NCBI RefSeq assembly: GCF_014654675.1
Contig: NZ_BNBC01000005.1
Span: 186,001 to 250,000 of the forward strand
Reading direction: 5' to 3'
Length of the DNA: 64,000 nucleotides
Origin: Streptomyces spiralis
Lineage (GTDB): Bacteria > Actinomycetota > Actinomycetes > Streptomycetales > Streptomycetaceae
The position numbers were made by a program, and so were the translations under genes. Below the pieces are notes generated by a model, which saw only the letters and a list, made by a program, of their open reading frames with translations, was not told the origin of the DNA and ran no database searches. Positions 44,834-52,481 of the stretch are shown in pieces. Numbering within the stretch: position 1 is the first letter of the stretch; each line of letters starts with the position of its first letter.

Positions 44834-46033
44834 TCAGAGCAGGTGTGCCGGGGTGCCCACGGGCAGGGTAAATCGGAACCGGGCGCCGCCGCCTGCGGCG
44901 CGGCCGACCGTGATCGTTCCGCCGTGGGCCTCGACGATGCCCTTGACGATGTAGAGCCCGAGGCCGGTGCCGCCGCGCTTGCTGCCCCGCCAGAAGCGGG
45001 TGAAGACGCGGTTCATGGACTCCTCCGGGATGCCGGGCCCCTCGTCGCTCACCGTGACCGACGTGCCCGTGTTCTCGATGTTATCGGTGTTCTCGGCGTT
45101 CTTGGGGTCGTCCCCGTCACGGGGGGACGACGCCGCTGTGATGTCAATGGTGACGGTTCCCTCACCGTGCCGCACCGCATTTTCGATGAGGTTGCTCAGC
45201 ACCTGGTCGATCTTGTCCGGGTCGGCCCACAGCTCGGGCAGCGGCTGCTCCGTGCGGACCAGGAAACGGTCCGCGGGCTGGCCGGCGGCGACGTAGGCCT
45301 GGACGTGCCGGCCGACCGCGGCCCCCATGTCGACGAGCTGGCGGCGCACCTCCAGGCGGCCGGAGTCGATGCGGGAGATGTCGAGCAGCTCGGCGATGAG
45401 CCGGGTGACGCGGTCGGCGTCGGCGTCGACGGTCTCCAGCATCAGCCGCTTCTGGTCGTCGGTGAACCTCTCCCACTTGGCGAGCAGCGTGGCGGTGAAG
45501 CCCTTGACGGAGGTCAGCGGGGAGCGCAGCTCGTGCGCCACGGTGGCGATGAGCTCGGCGTGGCTGCGCTCGGTGCGCCGGCGGGCCTCGGTGTCCCGCA
45601 GGGAGACGACGACGCGGCGGACGGGGCCGGTGGGGCGGTCGCGGACGTACCGGGCGGAGACCAGGACCTCCCGGCCCCCGTGCAGCAGGAGGTTGCGCTC
45701 GGGCTGGCCCACGCGGATGGCGAGGCCGCCGTAGGGGTCGGTCAGCTGCCACCACCGGCGCCCTTCCAGGTCCTCCAGGGGCAGGGCCTTCTCCAGGTGC
45801 CGGCCGAGGGCTTCCTCGGCGGGGACGGCGGTGATGCGGGCCGCGGCGGCGTTGAAGCAGATCACCCGTCCGTGTGCGTCGGCGACGACCAGACCGTCGG
45901 GCAGGTCGTCGGGGTCGACGCCGAGTCCGGTCGGATCGCCGGTGCCGAGTCCGCTGGGGTCACCGGCGCTCCGGGGCGCGGGCGGCCGTCGCGCCTCGCG
46001 CCTGCCCGGTGCGCCGCTGGTGCCGACACTCAT
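44834..46033 (-). CDS. cytoplasmic PAS-domain sensor histidine kinase (orphan)
   Basis: 399 residues without a transmembrane helix. PAS near 40-140 (LPDGLVVADAHGRVICFNAA), HisKA H-box VAHELRSPLTSVKGF, N-box VLSNLIENAVRHGEG, G1 VSDEGPGIPEESMN and G2 GGTGLGLYIVKGIV. An Asn/Glu-rich insertion (PKNAENTDNIENTG) interrupts the ATPase lid region. No response regulator adjoins it. Separated from the methyltransferase gene by a long palindromic element. Confidence 0.88.
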   Translation of the reverse strand: MSVGTSGAPGRREARRPPAPRSAGDPSGLGTGDPTGLGVDPDDLPDGLVVADAHGRVICFNAAAARITAVPAEEALGRHLEKALPLEDLEGRRWWQLTDPYGGLAIRVGQPERNLLLHGGREVLVSARYVRDRPTGPVRRVVVSLRDTEARRRTERSHAELIATVAHELRSPLTSVKGFTATLLAKWERFTDDQKRLMLETVDADADRVTRLIAELLDISRIDSGRLEVRRQLVDMGAAVGRHVQAYVAAGQPADRFLVRTEQPLPELWADPDKIDQVLSNLIENAVRHGEGTVTIDITAASSPRDGDDPKNAENTDNIENTGTSVTVSDEGPGIPEESMNRVFTRFWRGSKRGGTGLGLYIVKGIVEAHGGTITVGRAAGGGARFRFTLPVGTPAHLL

Positions 46034-46083
46034 CCCCGTACCCCACCCTTCCCACTGTGGGCCCCCGAGCTGGTCAGCCTACT

Positions 46084-46151
46084 AGGGCCTGCCTGACAAT
46101 TCCCGGCGTCCGCCGGACCGCGAGGCAGGCGGGAATTGTCAGGCAGGCCCT
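46084..46151. repeat. palindromic MITE-like element, larger copy
   Basis: Perfect 21-bp arms (46084-46104 and 46131-46151), outermost AGGGCCTGCC/GGCAGGCCCT and inner TGACAATTCCC/GGGAATTGTCA, around a 26-base middle. CTAG flanks the left edge. The methyltransferase stop codon (46139-46141) lies inside the right arm. It shares GGCAGGCGGGAAT with the element at 40852. It may also terminate transcription. Confidence 0.75.
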
Positions 46152-47014
46152 CGGTGGTCCGTGACGGAGCGGCATCCTCCGGAGGCGCGCTGTGCACGGG
46201 CCGAGGCGTAGAGACATACGGCGGCCGCGGTCGCCAGGTTCAGGCTCTCGGCCTTTCCGTGGATCGGGACGCGGACGACGGCGTCGGCCAGGGCCCGGGT
46301 CTCCTCCGGCAGGCCCCAGGCCTCGTTGCCGAACACCCAGGCGGTGGGCCCGCCCATCGTGCCCTTGTCGAGCTCGTCGTCGAGGTCCTGCTCGCCCGCG
46401 CCGTCGGCGGCGACGATGCGCACCCCGGCGGCCTTCAGGCCGGCGACCGCCTGCTCGACGGGGACGCCCACGGCGACCGGCAGATGGAACAGCGAGCCGA
46501 CGGAGGCGCGCACGGCCTTGGGGTTGTAGAGGTCCACGGAGGCGTCGGTGAGGACCACCGCGTCGGCTCCGGCGGCGTCGGCGCAGCGCAGCACGGTGCC
46601 CGCGTTGCCGGGGTCGCGTACGTGTGCGAGGACGGCGACGAGGCGGGGGCGGGCGGAGAGGACCTCCTCGAACGGCCTGTCGAGGAACCGGCAGATCCCG
46701 ACGAGACCCTGCGGGGTGACGGTGGTGGAGATGTCCGCGATGACGTCCTCGGAGGCGAGGTGGACCCGGGCGCCTGCGCCGCGGACCTCGCCCACGATGT
46801 CGGCGTACCGCTCCGCGGCCTCGACGGTGGCGAACAGCTCGACGAGCGTCGCCGTCCCGTCCGCTCCCCGGTGCCCGGCCGCCTCACGCACGGCCTGCGG
46901 CCCCTCCGCGAGAAACAGCCGGTCCTTGCCCCGGAAGTTCCGCCTGGCCAGCCGCCGGGCGGCGCTGACGCGGGCCGAGCGGGGCGAAATGAGCTCGGGA
47001 GTAGCTGACGGCAT
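46139..47014 (-). CDS. TrmH/SpoU-family RNA 2'-O-methyltransferase
   Basis: Methylates a ribose of rRNA or tRNA using SAM. 291 residues: substrate-binding N-domain (SAARRLARRNFRGKDRLFLA), then the SPOUT knot with motif 1 VRDPGNAGTVLRCADAAG, motif 2 AWVFGNEAWGLPEETRA and motif 3 VPIHGKAESLNLATAAAV. Downstream of rplT on the same strand but past a terminator. The exact target is unknown. Its C-terminus runs into a palindromic repeat. Confidence 0.92.
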   Translation of the reverse strand: MPSATPELISPRSARVSAARRLARRNFRGKDRLFLAEGPQAVREAAGHRGADGTATLVELFATVEAAERYADIVGEVRGAGARVHLASEDVIADISTTVTPQGLVGICRFLDRPFEEVLSARPRLVAVLAHVRDPGNAGTVLRCADAAGADAVVLTDASVDLYNPKAVRASVGSLFHLPVAVGVPVEQAVAGLKAAGVRIVAADGAGEQDLDDELDKGTMGGPTAWVFGNEAWGLPEETRALADAVVRVPIHGKAESLNLATAAAVCLYASARAQRASGGCRSVTDHRGPA

Positions 47015-47107
47015 CCTCTTCACCTCAGAAAACCTCTGTCCGCCGCGACGGCGATCAACCACGACGGCGGAGTCCGGCGGTGCCGACTCGGCAGAACCGC
47101 ACAACAA

Positions 47108-47140
47108 ACGGACCCGCAGGCACAAAGCCCACGGGTCCGT
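47108..47140 (-). terminator. terminator of infC-rpmI-rplT
   Basis: ACGGACCCG (47108-47116)/CGGGTCCGT (47132-47140), perfect nine-base arms; on the minus strand followed by TTGTTGT, a T-rich tail. About 30 bases after the rplT stop. Confidence 0.8.
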
Positions 47141-47170
47141 ACGTCACGTCGGCCTAAAGCCGGCGCAGCG

Positions 47171-47554
47171 TCACGCCGCCTTCGGCGCGTTGACGTCGCT
47201 CGGCAGGGCCTTCTGGGCGACCTCGACGAGCGCGGCGAACGCGTTCGCGTCGTTCACGGCCAGCTCGGCCAGGATCTTGCGGTCCACCTCGACGTTGGCG
47301 GCCTTCAGACCCTGGATGAAGCGGTTGTAGGTGATGCCGTTGGCGCGAGCGGCGGCGTTGATGCGCTGGATCCACAGCTGCCGGAAGTCACCCTTGCGCT
47401 TCTTGCGGTCGTTGTAGTTGTAGACCAGCGAGTGGGTGACCTGCTCCTTGGCCTTGCGGTACAGACGCGAGCGCTGACCGCGGTAGCCGGAGGCCTGCTC
47501 GAGGATCGCCCGGCGCTTCTTGTGGGCGTTGACTGCCCGCTTGACGCGTGCCAC
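47171..47554 (-). CDS. rplT: 50S ribosomal protein L20
   Basis: 127 residues, early-assembly rRNA-binding protein. [40 protein letters not shown] and [19 protein letters not shown] are canonical. GTG at 47554 after AAGGAG. L20 often represses its own operon in other bacteria, which may apply here. Confidence 0.98.
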   Translation of the reverse strand: MARVKRAVNAHKKRRAILEQASGYRGQRSRLYRKAKEQVTHSLVYNYNDRKKRKGDFRQLWIQRINAAARANGITYNRFIQGLKAANVEVDRKILAELAVNDANAFAALVEVAQKALPSDVNAPKAA

Positions 47555-47681
47555 TTGATTAACTCCTTGTAGCGGGGTCGTGGTTGTCCTCACACGACCC
47601 GGAAACGAATGGGTCCCGGTCCCGACGTACGGCGCGGAAGGTCAGCTGTGCGCGGGGCTCAGCGGATCGGGCGCCGCCGCG

Positions 47682-47876
47682 TCACTTGCCGAGAAGCTTC
47701 TTGATCTTCTTGGCGTCGCCCGGGGCCATTTCGGCGTTGCCGGTGAGGCGACGCGTCAGACGGGACGACTTGTGCTCGAGCAGGTGGCGCTTGCCGGCGC
47801 GCTCACGGAGCACCTTGCCGGAGCCGGTGACCTTGAAGCGCTTGCTGGCACCGCTGTGCGACTTGTTCTTCGGCAT
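47682..47876 (-). CDS. rpmI: 50S ribosomal protein L35
   Basis: 64 residues, [20 protein letters not shown] at the start and [12 protein letters not shown] at the end; basic and standard length. ATG at 47876 with GAGGAGAG upstream. Middle gene of infC-rpmI-rplT. Confidence 0.98.
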   Translation of the reverse strand: MPKNKSHSGASKRFKVTGSGKVLRERAGKRHLLEHKSSRLTRRLTGNAEMAPGDAKKIKKLLGK

Positions 47877-47989
47877 AGCGCCGTTCTCTCCTCGTCGGTG
47901 GCGCTCCGGTGCCCGGTCACGAAAACCGGGCACGGTGGAGCGTCGCTCTCAATGTTTTCGGTTACATCCTGGGACGCGGGTCCCGGGGG

Positions 47990-48628
47990 TCACGCCTCGG
48001 CGGGCTCCTCGGCCGACGCCTCGACGTCCGCGGCGTTCTGCGAGCGGCCGGGGTTGGCCTTCGCTTCGGCCTTGCGGGCCTCCTGCGCCTGGCGGGCCTC
48101 GGCCATCGCCTCGGTCTTCTTCTTGTGCGGACCGAGAACCATGATCATGTTGCGGCCGTCCTGCTTCGGGTTCGACTCCACGAAGCCGAGGTCCTGGACG
48201 TCCTCCGCGAGCCGCTGCAGCAGCCGGTAGCCCAGCTCGGGCCGGGACTGCTCGCGACCACGGAACATGATCGTGATCTTGACCTTGTCGCCCTGCTTGA
48301 GGAACCGGACGACGTGACCCTTCTTGGTGTCGTAGTCGTGCGGGTCGATCTTCGGCCGGAGCTTCATCTCCTTGATGACCGTGTGCGCCTGGTTCTTGCG
48401 CGCCTCACGGGCCTTCATGGCCGACTCGTACTTGAACTTCCCGTAGTCCATGAGCTTGCACACGGGCGGACGGGCGTTCGCCGCGACCTCGACCAGGTCC
48501 AGGTCGTACTCCTGGGCAAGCTCCAGTGCCTTCGCGAGCGGCACGATGCCGACCTGCTCGCCACTGGGACCGACAAGTCGCACCTCGGGAACGCGAATCC
48601 GGTCGTTGATGCGGGGCTCGGCGCTGAT
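47990..48628 (-). CDS. infC: translation initiation factor IF-3, ATC start
   Basis: IF-3 checks start codons on the 30S subunit. 212 residues. Conserved N-domain [20 protein letters not shown], linker [14 protein letters not shown]-domain [20 protein letters not shown]; a charged Ala/Glu tail follows. The only codon placing the conserved [10 protein letters not shown] after a Shine-Dalgarno (GAGGAGG) is ATC at 48628. A GTG at 48583 would delete this part, and no ATG/GTG/TTG is in frame upstream. IF-3 genes elsewhere use AUU or AUC for self-repression. Confidence 0.93.
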   Translation of the reverse strand: MSAEPRINDRIRVPEVRLVGPSGEQVGIVPLAKALELAQEYDLDLVEVAANARPPVCKLMDYGKFKYESAMKAREARKNQAHTVIKEMKLRPKIDPHDYDTKKGHVVRFLKQGDKVKITIMFRGREQSRPELGYRLLQRLAEDVQDLGFVESNPKQDGRNMIMVLGPHKKKTEAMAEARQAQEARKAEAKANPGRSQNAADVEASAEEPAEA

Positions 48629-48711
48629 GGATCCTCCTCGGTAGCACCACGCGGCGGTCTGGCGGACAGCCGCGTACGTCTGTGTTCGTAAGACCTAACC
48701 GCGCCGAAGCA

Positions 48712-48767
48712 ACAAAAATGCCCCGGACGATCACAGGCGGGGCTCCAAGCACAACCGGAGCACCGCC
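48712..48767 (-). promoter_or_regulatory. infC leader attenuator (terminator / antiterminator)
   Basis: Minus-strand transcript: terminator stem GCCCCG (48743-48738)/CGGGGC (48725-48720) followed by AUUUUUGUU (48719-48711). An alternative stem pairs GGCGGTGCTCC (48767-48757) with GGAGCCCCGCC (48746-48736), 10 of 11 pairs, using up the terminator's left arm. Mutually exclusive folds, as in known infC/L20 leaders; the trigger is unknown. Confidence 0.65.
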
Positions 48768-48942
48768 GCGATGTTCGCGGGGCGCGCTTTCGGGCGACTC
48801 CATCGTCCGTACGGAACGATGGTGGCCGCCTGACCGGATGACCCGCCGTCCCGGAGGACGGTCAGGTGGGAGATCGGAGCCTCCACTTGTGGGCCGAGCA
48901 CGTACGTGTCCGGCCGGTCGGAAACCAGATTAGCAGGATCGC
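48768..48942 (-). other. upstream infC leader and divergent promoter region
   Basis: Contains a stem CCATCGT (48800-48806)/ACGATGG (48816-48822) and GC-rich stretches; no supported ORF. GATTAG...CTAATC is an inverted repeat around 48930-48960 between the two promoters. Confidence 0.4.
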
Positions 48943-48973
48943 TTGACAAGGACTAATCGAGAAACCGTAATCC
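48943..48973 (+). promoter_or_regulatory. promoter of the DUF1844 gene
   Basis: TTGACA (48943-48948), a perfect -35, with TAATCC (48968-48973) 19 bases on. TATCGT at 48983 is a nearer alternative -10 that would make the gene leaderless. Confidence 0.5.
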
Positions 48974-48995
48974 GGAACCGCCTATCGTGTGGGGC

Positions 48996-49352
48996 ATGAG
49001 TGAGACCCCTCCTGAGACCCCCGACTTCGACGCGATGACCCGGGACATCGCCGAGGTCCCCGCCGTCGAGGTGATCGTGACGGTCGCCGTCAACCTGATG
49101 AGCGCCGCCGCCGTGAAGCTCGGTCTGACCGAGGAGGGCGACAAGTACAAGGACCTGGACGAGGCCCGCAAGCTGATCACCGCGCTCGCCGGTCTGCTGG
49201 ACGCGAGCACGACCGAGATCAGCTCCTTCCACGCGGCGCCGCTGCGCGACGGCCTGAAGTCGCTGCAGCTGGCGTTCCGCGAGGCGTCGGTCGTCCCGGA
49301 CGAGCCGGGCCAGGGCCCGGGCGAGAAGTACACCGGGCCGGTCTACGGCTGA
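48996..49352 (+). CDS. DUF1844 family protein
   Basis: 118 residues, ATG 48996. VPAVEVIVTVAVNLMSAAAV, KLGLTEEGDKYKDLDEARK and LITALAGLLDAS match DUF1844, a small helical protein encoded next to infC in many actinobacteria. GTGGGG precedes the start. Function unknown; the linkage hints at translation. Confidence 0.9.
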   Translation: MSETPPETPDFDAMTRDIAEVPAVEVIVTVAVNLMSAAAVKLGLTEEGDKYKDLDEARKLITALAGLLDASTTEISSFHAAPLRDGLKSLQLAFREASVVPDEPGQGPGEKYTGPVYG

Positions 49353-49371
49353 CCCGCTTCCCGCCTGCCCC

Positions 49372-49393
49372 GCCGCCCGGCGCGGCGGGCGGC
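49372..49393. terminator. hairpin between convergent DUF1844 and SseB genes
   Basis: GCCGCCC (49372-49378)/GGGCGGC (49387-49393) over an eight-base GC loop. Confidence 0.55.
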
Positions 49394-49398
49394 TCCCT

Positions 49399-50142
49399 TC
49401 ACTCCTTCACGTACAGGGGCTCGCCCGGCGGCGTCGTCCCGGCCGGCAGCAGTGCCAGGTCGAGACCGCGCACCAGGCGGGCCCTCAGCGTGTCGCTGGC
49501 GGCCAGCCGCTCGGCGACGGCGCGGGCGGCCTCGGCCGGGGCCGCGGCGGCGTCCGGGTCGAGGACCAGGGCGAGGGTGCCGTCGGCCTGACCGGGACCG
49601 AGGTGGGCACGGAGCACGGCCGGCTCGGCGGCCACCGCCTCCCGTACGGCCGCCACCACCGCCGGGTCGGCGAGCGGGTCGGTCGTGGTGCGGCCCTCGG
49701 CGAGCGCGAGCAGCGCCGGCCCGGTCAGCTCGAACGGCACCGGCCCGGCCAGGTCCAGCACCACCGTGTCCGCCTTCTCGTGCGCGGCGGCCTGAAGGGC
49801 CTGGTGCAGGGGTACGGCGACGGGGCGGGCCGCCGGGTCCCAGCGGGCCAGGGAGTCGGTGGAGGTGAAGGCGGGCAGGGCCGTGCGCCCGCCGGCCTTC
49901 AGGGTCGGCACGGCCATGTCGCTGGTCTTCTCGCGGCGCAGCCCCCGCTCGTCCTCCTCCACCTCGCCGAGCACGGCCACGACGGGGACGAGCAGCCGGG
50001 CGCCCTTGAGTGCCTCCAGGACGGGTGCCACGGCGGTGCGGTCCTCGGCCCAGGCGGCGAGCGCCGCGCTCAGCCGGGGGTCGGCGGAGCCGTCGTCGTC
50101 GGAGAAACCGGGGTCGGGGATGTTCTTGTTCGCCACGGCCAC
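49399..50142 (-). CDS. SseB-domain protein
   Basis: 247 residues with SseB-like parts: LVPVVAVLGEVEEDERGLRR, DMAVPTLKAGGRTALPAFTS and VVLDLAGPVPFELTGPALLA. SseB-domain proteins recur near type VII secretion genes, and a mycosin-like gene lies 1.1 kb away, but no function is proved. ATG 50142; GTG at 50136 is possible. Confidence 0.85.
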   Translation of the reverse strand: MAVANKNIPDPGFSDDDGSADPRLSAALAAWAEDRTAVAPVLEALKGARLLVPVVAVLGEVEEDERGLRREKTSDMAVPTLKAGGRTALPAFTSTDSLARWDPAARPVAVPLHQALQAAAHEKADTVVLDLAGPVPFELTGPALLALAEGRTTTDPLADPAVVAAVREAVAAEPAVLRAHLGPGQADGTLALVLDPDAAAAPAEAARAVAERLAASDTLRARLVRGLDLALLPAGTTPPGEPLYVKE

Positions 50143-50174
50143 GACCCTATCCGGGGCCGGGCACGGTCCTGTCC

Positions 50175-50203
50175 GGGACCCTTCACGGATTTCTCAGGGT
50201 CCC
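50175..50203. repeat. inverted repeat in a divergent promoter
   Basis: GGGACCCT (50175-50182)/AGGGTCCC (50196-50203), perfect, 13 bases apart, between sseB and the serine hydrolase. Operator or promoter-overlapping stem. Confidence 0.45.
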
Positions 50204-50264
50204 CTGACCCGTGTCTCACGCCGGTCTCACGGCGCGCACAGTCACCGCCAGAAGCATCCCGGGC

Positions 50265-51239
50265 ATGGAGTCCCCGTCCGCCGGCGGCCGTCGTCGCCGC
50301 CATGGCCGTCGCGCGCGCCCGTCCCGGCGCCGGCCCCTGCTCTGCGCCGCCCTGGTCTGTGTCACCGTCGTGGGCGGTACGGCGGCGGGCACCGCGTATG
50401 TGAGGGCCCGGGGCTCCGCCGGGCCGGGCGCCGTAGGGTCGGCGGCGTCGGCGTCCCCGTCGGCGTCGGCGAGTGGGAGGGCATCGGTGGAGACCGTGAC
50501 GGACCAGGCGGCGGACCGTACGGCGCTGCTGGCCGGGGCGATGAAGTCGGTGGCGCCGGAGGACGGCGCGACGGTGTCGGTGGCGGTGCTCGATCTCGGC
50601 TCCGGGCAGAGCGCCGTCTACGGCGACGGCACGTTCGACACGGCGAGCATCGTCAAGGTCGACATCCTGGCGGCCCTGCTGCTCCAGGCGCAGGACGCGG
50701 GACGACGGCTGACCGCCCAGGAGAGGACGTACGCCACCGCGATGATCGAGGACAGCGACAACGACTCCGCCTCGGCGCTGTGGCGGATCGTCGGCGGCGC
50801 GGACGGCCTGGACGCGGCGAACCGCCGCTTCGGGCTGGCGGACACCTCCGGGGGCGACGGCGCGCTGTGGGGCCTGACGCGGACGACGGCCGCCGACCAG
50901 CTCGCCCTGCTCAAGCAGGTGTTCGGCGACGACTCGGACTCCGAGCTGAGCACGGCCTCGCGGACGTACCTCCAGGGGCTGATGGGGCGGATAGCCGAGG
51001 ACCAGCGCTGGGGGGTGTCGGCGGCGGCGGACGGTTCCGCGTGGGCCCTGAAGAACGGCTGGCTGCCGCGCAGCACGACCGGGCTGTGGGTCGTCAACAG
51101 CATCGGTCGCGTGACGGCCGACGGCGACGACTACCTGGTGGCCGCCCTGTCCCAGGGCAACGCCACGAAGGAGAAGGGCATCTCGCTGGTGGAGGGGGCG
51201 GCGCGGGCGGCGGTGTCGGTGTTCGCGGGCGGGACCTGA
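50265..51239 (+). CDS. exported serine hydrolase (class A beta-lactamase fold)
   Basis: 324 residues. Basic N-terminus, signal/anchor near 24-46, then an Ala/Ser linker. Penicillin-recognising motifs: SxxK as SIVK (Ser128-Lys131), SDN as IEDSDNDSASALW, and KxG-like LKNGWLP instead of KTG. It may be a beta-lactamase, a carboxypeptidase or a non-lactam esterase. Divergent from sseB. Confidence 0.85.
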   Translation: MESPSAGGRRRRHGRRARPSRRRPLLCAALVCVTVVGGTAAGTAYVRARGSAGPGAVGSAASASPSASASGRASVETVTDQAADRTALLAGAMKSVAPEDGATVSVAVLDLGSGQSAVYGDGTFDTASIVKVDILAALLLQAQDAGRRLTAQERTYATAMIEDSDNDSASALWRIVGGADGLDAANRRFGLADTSGGDGALWGLTRTTAADQLALLKQVFGDDSDSELSTASRTYLQGLMGRIAEDQRWGVSAAADGSAWALKNGWLPRSTTGLWVVNSIGRVTADGDDYLVAALSQGNATKEKGISLVEGAARAAVSVFAGGT

Positions 51240-51281
51240 TTCCGCTGCCAGGGGACTTTCGCCAGAAGTCCGAGACACCCC

Positions 51282-52481
51282 CTAGCGCCGGAAGCCGGCC
51301 TCGCCGTCGCCTCCGGCGTCTTCGCGGCGGGCGCGCCACAGGACGACCGCGACGACCAGCAGCACTCCGCCGACGCTGCCGGCGAGAGGCCCGGCCCAGC
51401 CGGAGGCGGTGTCGTCCGACTCGGCGGTGTCGGGGCCGGGGCCGAAGTACCTCTCGCCGTACGCCACCGCGTGCAGTCCCTGCGGTTCCAGGCGGTCCGC
51501 GGCCTTCAGGGCGGCCACGGGGTCGATCATGCCGAAGCCGCGGGAGTCGTCACGGCCGCCGACGGGGGCGTTGCGGGCCGTGTCCTCCAGGAGCTTCTTG
51601 ATCTGCGCGGGCGTCAGACGGGGGTGGGCGGCCTTGATCAGGGCGGCGGCGCCGGAGACGAACGCGGAGGCCGCGCTCGTGCCCCAGCCCTCGTAGTACC
51701 GGTGGTCCGGGTCGGCGATGACGATGTCGACGCCGGGCGCGCTGACCGCGGCGTACCAGCGGCGGGTGGAGAAGTCGGCGCGGGTGCCGTAGCGGTCGAC
51801 GGCGGTCGCGGCGATCACGCCCGGGTAGGCGGCCGGGTAGGAGATGTGGTCGCCCTTGTCACCGCCGTTGCCGGCCGAGGCGACGACGACGGTGCCCTTG
51901 CTCAGCGCGTACTGCACGGCCTCGTCCTCGGCCGGCTCCGGGTGCGCGGAGTCGGAGTCGTCGCCGAGGGAGAGGTTGATGACGTCGGCGCCGTGGTCGG
52001 CGGCCCAGCGGATGCCGTCGGCGAGGGCGTTGCCGCGGGTGGTGCGGGCCCGGGCGCGAGCGGAGTCGCCGTCCTCGAGAATCACGCGGACGGGAAGGAT
52101 CTTCGCCTCGGGGGCGATGCCCATGACGCCGTCGGTGTCGCCGGGCCCGTGGCCGTGTCCGGCGATGATGCCGGCCATGGCGGTGCCGTGGCGGGCCCAG
52201 GTGCGGTCGCCGGGCCGGGCGCCGAAGCCGATGAAGTCCTTGGTGGGCAGGACGTTGCCGACCAGATCGGGGTGGTCGCTCTCGACGCCGGTGTCCAGGA
52301 CGGCGACGGTGACGCCCTTGCCCTTGGTGACGCGCCACGCCTGCTGGGTGTGCATGGCGTCAAGTGCCCACTGCTGGGCGCGGATGCCGTCGGCGTGCGC
52401 GGCGGTGGCCGGGACGAGGGCGAGGGAGGCGGCCAGGAGGACGCTCAGCGCGCCGCTCCTGCGGGTGATGACGGCTCTCAC
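51282..52481 (-). CDS. mycosin-like S8 subtilase (type VII secretion-associated)
   Basis: Membrane-anchored serine protease, 399 residues. Signal peptide 1-30, catalytic Asp63 (AVLDTGVESDHPDL), His98 (RHGTAMAGIIAGHG), Asn in VVASAGNGG and Ser in WGTSAASAFVSGAAAL, then a C-terminal helix (SVGGVLLVVAVVLW). This layout is MycP-like. No EsxA/EccC genes are in the window. GTG start at 52481 overlaps the upstream stop. Confidence 0.92.
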   Translation of the reverse strand: MRAVITRRSGALSVLLAASLALVPATAAHADGIRAQQWALDAMHTQQAWRVTKGKGVTVAVLDTGVESDHPDLVGNVLPTKDFIGFGARPGDRTWARHGTAMAGIIAGHGHGPGDTDGVMGIAPEAKILPVRVILEDGDSARARARTTRGNALADGIRWAADHGADVINLSLGDDSDSAHPEPAEDEAVQYALSKGTVVVASAGNGGDKGDHISYPAAYPGVIAATAVDRYGTRADFSTRRWYAAVSAPGVDIVIADPDHRYYEGWGTSAASAFVSGAAALIKAAHPRLTPAQIKKLLEDTARNAPVGGRDDSRGFGMIDPVAALKAADRLEPQGLHAVAYGERYFGPGPDTAESDDTASGWAGPLAGSVGGVLLVVAVVLWRARREDAGGDGEAGFRR

